Source of the DNA: Climacium dendroides
Taxonomy: Eukaryota > Streptophyta > Bryopsida > Hypnales > Climaciaceae
DNA length: 64,000 nt
Direction of reading: 5' to 3'
Assembly: GCA_950106755.1 (NCBI GenBank)
Contig: OX467089.1
Coordinates: 27,881,345 to 27,945,344 of the forward strand
The notes below the pieces were generated by a model. It ran no database searches. It worked only from the letters and a program-made list of their open reading frames with translations, and was not told the DNA's origin. The translations under genes and the position numbers were made by a program. The stretch's first letter is position 1. Every line of letters starts with the position of its first letter. Shown piece after piece: positions 60,117 through 64,000 of this stretch.

Positions 60117-60128
60117 TATAGTAGACAA

Positions 60129-61998
60129 TCAGAAGGAAGTCAAGGGTGGTTGAAGAAGCTTCACTTCTGATCATCTAGTGACAATTTTGAACGTCTGGAT
60201 GTTTTTGTGAACATATGTTTGTCACTGTAGACATCTACTTTGACATTGTCATGTCCATTGCACCTATCTGTTCATCACTATCTCTTAAATCGTGGATAGT
60301 AGTTCGTGCAGTACTGTAGACTTGTGAACCTATAACATCCAACATCACAGTCTATGAATTATTTGTTTTGGTGGCAACCAAATGTATACGTCCCGAGGAA
60401 GAAAGAAAATTTTCCACAAATATTAGGTCCTGTTTCCAAAGAACATGAGTGTAAACTGCAAATGAGGTTCATTTCCTTAGTACTTCAGAACGGGATAAAA
60501 AAGCAATGCCAAGCAATGAAAACTGACGCCCAAACGCCTACTTCTTGCAAATTGTAATTGATAAGTGGCTTTTATGACTTGAAATCTCTTTATAACTCTC
60601 TTCTTTTAACTACAGGGCATCAACTCAAACAGAGGTAGGACACGTGAATGTGCTGGAGTTGACTTCCAAAGGCCCTAGGTGCGTCCAGCATCATGTCCAG
60701 TAAGACGCATTTATGTCTACAGGAATACCACAATGTCACCCACAAGCTTGTACGTGACATCAACACGTCTGAATAGAAGATAAAAAGGTATTTGCTACAC
60801 GTGCTACGTTTGACATGGGGTGCTACGCCTAACATCCTGGAAGGCACCAGAAAGTTCTATAAGTTTATTCATAAGGACATTGACATGTTCTGCTTGACGT
60901 TAAGTCCTGTGCAGGCAGGTCAGAAAAAGCATTGGGTGAAGCTACGCAACACTACATCCCATGCACTTTAAGGACTGCAGCTCTAAGCAGTCAGTGGTTT
61001 CCATGGCTAAGGAGGGCAGTAAGGTTTGCGCTTTGAAATTATAGTACATTATAGGTACTACTTTCTTAGAAGAAGCTAATTTAGCATCATTTAGAAGCTA
61101 CCTAGGTAGAGTATAGCCATACAATACAGCAGAAGAAGAATGAATTGTATTGCTGGGACTTCGTTACTTCCAAGAAGAAAAAGTGGTTACAAGTTTCATT
61201 TCAATAAGTCCCCCATAAAAGATGTAGAAAAGATAAAGACAAGGTGAATTTCAAGTTCTACTCTAAAGCTTCTAGTTTTCAAGCTCTAATTTGGTAGAGC
61301 CTCAAAGAAATGACTTAGAGCCAAAAAAAAAATTAAAAGGTGAAAGGCAAGTTCTAATTTAGAAATTGTATTTTGAAGAAGCTTCAAAGAAATGACTTAG
61401 GGAATAGAAATAGAAGGTCAAAGCCAAGTTCCATTTCACAAATTTTATTTTGAGGAAGCCTAATTCAAACTCTAGGATATTCTTTTACTTTAGACCCCAC
61501 TTACAGAATAAAAATAGAAGGTCGAAGCTAAGTTCCATTTCACAACTTCTAATTATTCACTTGGAGAATAAAAATGGAAGGTCAAAGCCAAATTCGAATT
61601 TCTTGAGAGCATGTGCAATGAGACGCAGTCATGCCTACTAGGACATGACAGTGTCATTTGTAATGTCATGCAAAACATCATCGCAACATATCCCCTTGTC
61701 CATTTCAAATTGGCAAAAAACGCATCGTTACTAACACCAAGTCAGACATCATGATGTCCGAGTTGATGTCTACATGTCAATTGTGATGTCTGCTGAAGCA
61801 CACGAATGTCAACTTCCGACCTAAGGGCCCTCTTGAAAAGTACAGCACCCGACATCACACATGGGCTGTTGCTCCATCATGGGACTTAGACAAACCCTAG
61901 GCCCACGTTCGGCCTTCCTCTTCCTGCAGCCGCTCTTCTTCCTTCACCTACACTCGAATTTGAAAACTTCTAAGGAGTTGAGCATGTTTCACTAGTTT
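60129..61998. other. CACTA-2 interior, no gene seen
   Basis: GACATC/ACGTC-rich non-coding DNA. From about 61230 to 61610 a phrase AATAGAAGGTCAAAGCCAAG + TTCCATTTCACAA + GAAGCTTCAAAGAAATGA recurs roughly four times with diverged spacing. Confidence 0.5.
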
Positions 61999-62034
61999 GT
62001 GGACAGCATTGTTGCTGCTGCACTCACCGCAGGG

Positions 62035-62328
62035 ATGGAAAAATCAATAGCTGTAGTAGATGGAAGCCCCCGTCGCAGCAGGCGCCTAAACAAGACCAAG
62101 CACCGTGTAGACAACTTCCTCCCTCCTTCACTTCCTCCTCTCCCTCCTCTCCTCTCCTCTCCTCCCTTCCCCTCCTCGCCCCGCCCCGCAAGCCTCCGTC
62201 ATAGCCTCCAGCAACTCCCGTCAATTCTAGGAATTAAAATTGGCGTCATTGAATTGTGTAGGCAGATTAGGGTTTCATCCATTTTTTCCATCCGTGACAC
62301 ACTCAGGCTTCAACTGATGTCTAACTGA
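62035..62328 (+). CDS. Possible 5' exon of a second CACTA-2 gene
   Basis: ATG 62035 reads MEKSIAVVDGSPRRSRRLNK, TKHRVDNF, then a Pro/Ser/Leu-rich tract encoded by a CTCCT polypyrimidine run, to a stop at 62328. A basic Arg-rich start followed by low complexity could belong to a DNA-binding accessory protein, but no domain is recognised. It points the same way as the gene at 63351, opposite to the transposase. It may be non-coding. Confidence 0.25.
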   Translation: MEKSIAVVDGSPRRSRRLNKTKHRVDNFLPPSLPPLPPLLSSPPFPSSPRPASLRHSLQQLPSILGIKIGVIELCRQIRVSSIFSIRDTLRLQLMSN

Positions 62329-62424
62329 ACATCACTAGGAGCGTTGGGGAGTTTAAGCTTGACATTGGGATTATCTTTGTTCTCTTGTTGATGCATCTCT
62401 TGTTTGAAGGTGGAGGAGCAACGT

Positions 62425-62860
62425 GCGGAGGTGGAGCGTGGGAGCGTGGAGGTGAAGCGTGGGAGCGTGGAGGCGGAGCGTGGGAGCGTCGAGGCGGAGT
62501 GTGGAGGCGGGAAGGACTCCCACGCCCAAGCGGGGAACCCCGGCACGCTTGCACGGAGCCCCCACGCAAGGGTGGGGAGCCCCGCATGGAGCCCTCCCGG
62601 CGCCACCCCCCCTGCAGAGAGCCCCCCTGCGGGGAGCCCCGTGGGCGAGGAGCCCCCTGCCGCGGGGAGCGCCCCTGCTACGGGGAGCCGCGTCGCCCTT
62701 GCGGACAGCCCCCCTGCGGGGAGCCCCCAGCGGGAAGCCCCCTGCCGCGGGGAGCGCCCCTGCTGCGGGGATCGCCCCTACCGTGGGGAGCCCCTACTTT
62801 GGGGAGCCCTTGCGCCGGAGGAGGGAGTCCCGCCCGCGCCGCAGCTCCTTCAGCAACGGG
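62425..62860. repeat. Very GC-rich minisatellite in CACTA-2
   Basis: First GTGGGAGCGTGGAGGCGGAG units of about 21 bases (62430-62510), then irregular 15-20 base units built on the palindromic words GGGGAGCCCC and CCCTGCGGGGAGCC to about 62830. All three forward frames stay open for roughly 170 codons, reflecting missing stop words rather than coding. Confidence 0.8.
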
Positions 62861-63148
62861 AGCCTTACAGGTTTTTGATTTTTTTTTTTTTTTTGGTTTT
62901 GCTTTGTTGTAGTCTTGTGTTGTAGTGAATTTTCAATCTCTCTCCTTACACTCCAGTACTTTGGTTTCCATTTGCAGGAGTGATCCTAGTGTTGGCCTTT
63001 GAGAGTAGCATGAGAAAATCCTTGTGTTGGCTTTTAGTAGTAATGTTTTTATAAACATGCAGATGTCCAATGTGATGTCCTTCAGTGCATCACATGTCAC
63101 GTTCTTGGTTCTTAAGCGTCTTGTATACAGAGGAGTTGAACGGTGGAT

Positions 63149-63212
63149 GTCCGTTAAAACGTCCTAATGTTAAATTGGACGTCCGTTAAAACGTCCTAAT
63201 GTTAAATTGGAC
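63149..63212. repeat. Perfect 32-base tandem duplication
   Basis: GTCCGTTAAAACGTCCTAAT + GTTAAATTGGAC occurs twice back to back and is followed by GTCC again. Confidence 0.9.
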
Positions 63213-63350
63213 GTCCAGGTACTGGAATTGATGTCCAGGAAAGCACACCATTATAGCATGTTCGTTGGCCGTTTTGTTCTTTTAGTTTTGAGCTGTGATT
63301 GCCTTGCGTAGGTTTTGGGTGAGGTTTATCATTGTTGGCCGCTAGCTGAG

Positions 63351-64000
63351 ATGGCCCCCGATTCTCGGAGAAAGCTGCCCGTGAAATGGGCAGCACCGTC
63401 TCGGCATCATGCTGACAATGACAATGACAACTCTACCGCTGAGGAGGTACACGGTAGAGGTCGGCCACTCACAGAGCAATGGTCGAAGCAAAGGAACGAT
63501 CCTTGGCATGTGAGTAGTCGTGTGAAGGACAAGGGCAAAGCTATAGCAAGTACTTCAGCACCCAAGAGGCGTCGCACGGGAGTGTCACGCACGACAAGGA
63601 ATGAAGCACAGTTGTCTATGAGCAAGGACGACTCCGTTGAATCTGAGCCCAGGTGACTAGTGCCACCTAAACCTCTTATGTGGTGTGTTATTGAAAGGAG
63701 GTTGGATGTTTATATTCGTTTATGTGGACATTGTGTCAGACACAGCATGCTGCCTTCTGCATTTCAATGTCTTAGTCTTCTGTCTAAGTAGATGTCCAAG
63801 TCGATGTCTGAGTTGATGTTCTAACGAAGATCGAGTGGCCGTTGACTTGCAAGTGCTGTTTGTATTTGAGGTTTCATAGGACCACATCTCGATCTACTGA
63901 CACGGATGAGGAAGAAGAATCAGACAACGTAATGGTCATGGAGAAGGAGCCTATTAAACCTCTACTTCGCAAGATCAATGTGAAGAAGGAGCGCAACAAC
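63351..64000 (+). CDS. Second CACTA-2 gene (accessory protein-like), 5' part
   Basis: Exon 1 63351-63652 starts MAPDSRRKLPVKWAAPSRHH and contains a likely nuclear-localisation signal, APKRRRTG. A 227-base intron (GTGACT...TTTCATAG, 63653-63879) joins in phase to exon 2 from 63880, reading TTSRSTDTDEEEESDN and LLRKINVKKERNN to the window edge. The protein is hydrophilic, Ser/Lys/Glu-rich and probably nuclear. In En/Spm-type elements a second gene encodes a DNA-binding accessory protein, and the position upstream of and opposite to the transposase would fit. The assignment is by context, not by a recognised domain. No stops so far. Confidence 0.45.

Larger units (their letters stand above)
54378..64000 (-). 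mobile_element. CACTA-2, En/Spm element, runs off window
   Basis: The left terminus CACTATAAGAAAACGGTGTC starts 8 bases after copy 2 ends (preceding bases TGC). The first 750 bases match the right end of CACTA-1 inverted. The transposase reads toward this end, so 54378 is the element's 3' terminus and the 5' terminus lies beyond 64000. Non-coding parts are full of GACATC/GATGTC and ACGTC words. No second terminus was found before 64000, so it exceeds 9.6 kb. Confidence 0.85.

Noticed and set aside
54378..60128. TAG read as an amino acid (non-standard nuclear code)
   Set aside because: TAGs in frame occur only in repeats. The intact genes (RPA1, SNF12, membrane protein) have none inside and use CAG/CAA for Gln. 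Those genes end in TGA and the helicase-like gene in TAA. Repeat decay explains the TAGs more simply, though few genes were available.
62385..62925. Three overlapping plus-strand frames of 139-175 codons
   Set aside because: All three frames are open because the GC-rich repeat lacks stop words; products are low-complexity.
1..64000. tRNA, rRNA or snRNA genes
   Set aside because: No cloverleaf with A/B boxes or rRNA core sequence was noticed; an absence by eye only. tRNAscan-SE and Rfam searches would decide.

Overview
The window looks like nuclear DNA of a green plant (streptophyte). Its host genes have land-plant-type families and short GT-AG introns. The long spacers are AT-rich, and there are telobox-like AAACCCTA runs, plant-type E2F sites and CACTA (En/Spm) transposons. 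I cannot name the species. Gene density is very low and repeats dominate the second half. All models were read by eye, so exon edges are inferred from GT/AG sites and protein continuity.

Left part (1-9.3 kb). A GC-rich minisatellite with a TATA box on each side separates two broken, divergently oriented genes: a transposon-like frame read leftward and a decayed protein-kinase-like gene read rightward. An inverted piece of the same minisatellite lies near 4.4-4.5 kb. The first intact host gene is a ten-coding-exon RPA1-type subunit of replication protein A (6693-9220), preceded by two E2F-type sites.

Middle (9.3-42.4 kb). Mostly AT-rich spacer holding three more host genes: a protein resembling only the second RecA lobe of DEAD-box helicases (minus, about 14.8-16.6 kb), a 54-residue single-pass membrane protein (26402-27205), and the SWI/SNF subunit SWP73/SNF12 with a SWIB domain (minus, 30976-32526). 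There is also an intron-retaining pseudogene of proteasome subunit beta-3 (minus, 35.8-36.9 kb), several coding scraps of unknown origin, a CACTA-type MITE with a 3-bp target duplication, and tandem and inverted repeats.

Right part (42.4-64 kb). A nested transposon stack. A gag-like single-ORF element (copy 1) is interrupted by a second copy (copy 2). Copy 2 carries a foldback MITE and is split by a 7.3-kb CACTA element (CACTA-1, TSD TTC), which is itself split by a third, opposite-strand copy (49459-52805, flanked by ACAGG). Directly after copy 2 a second CACTA element (CACTA-2) starts at 54378 and runs off the window. It carries a recognisable but broken tnp2/DUF4218/DUF4216 transposase on the minus strand and a spliced second gene at its far side. 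Premature stops here are mostly TAG where homologous copies read Gln or Trp, as expected for old methylated repeats.

The best candidate for something undescribed is the gag-like element family. It shows no LTRs or terminal inverted repeats, has a coiled-coil protein, and its antisense ends look like splice sites.
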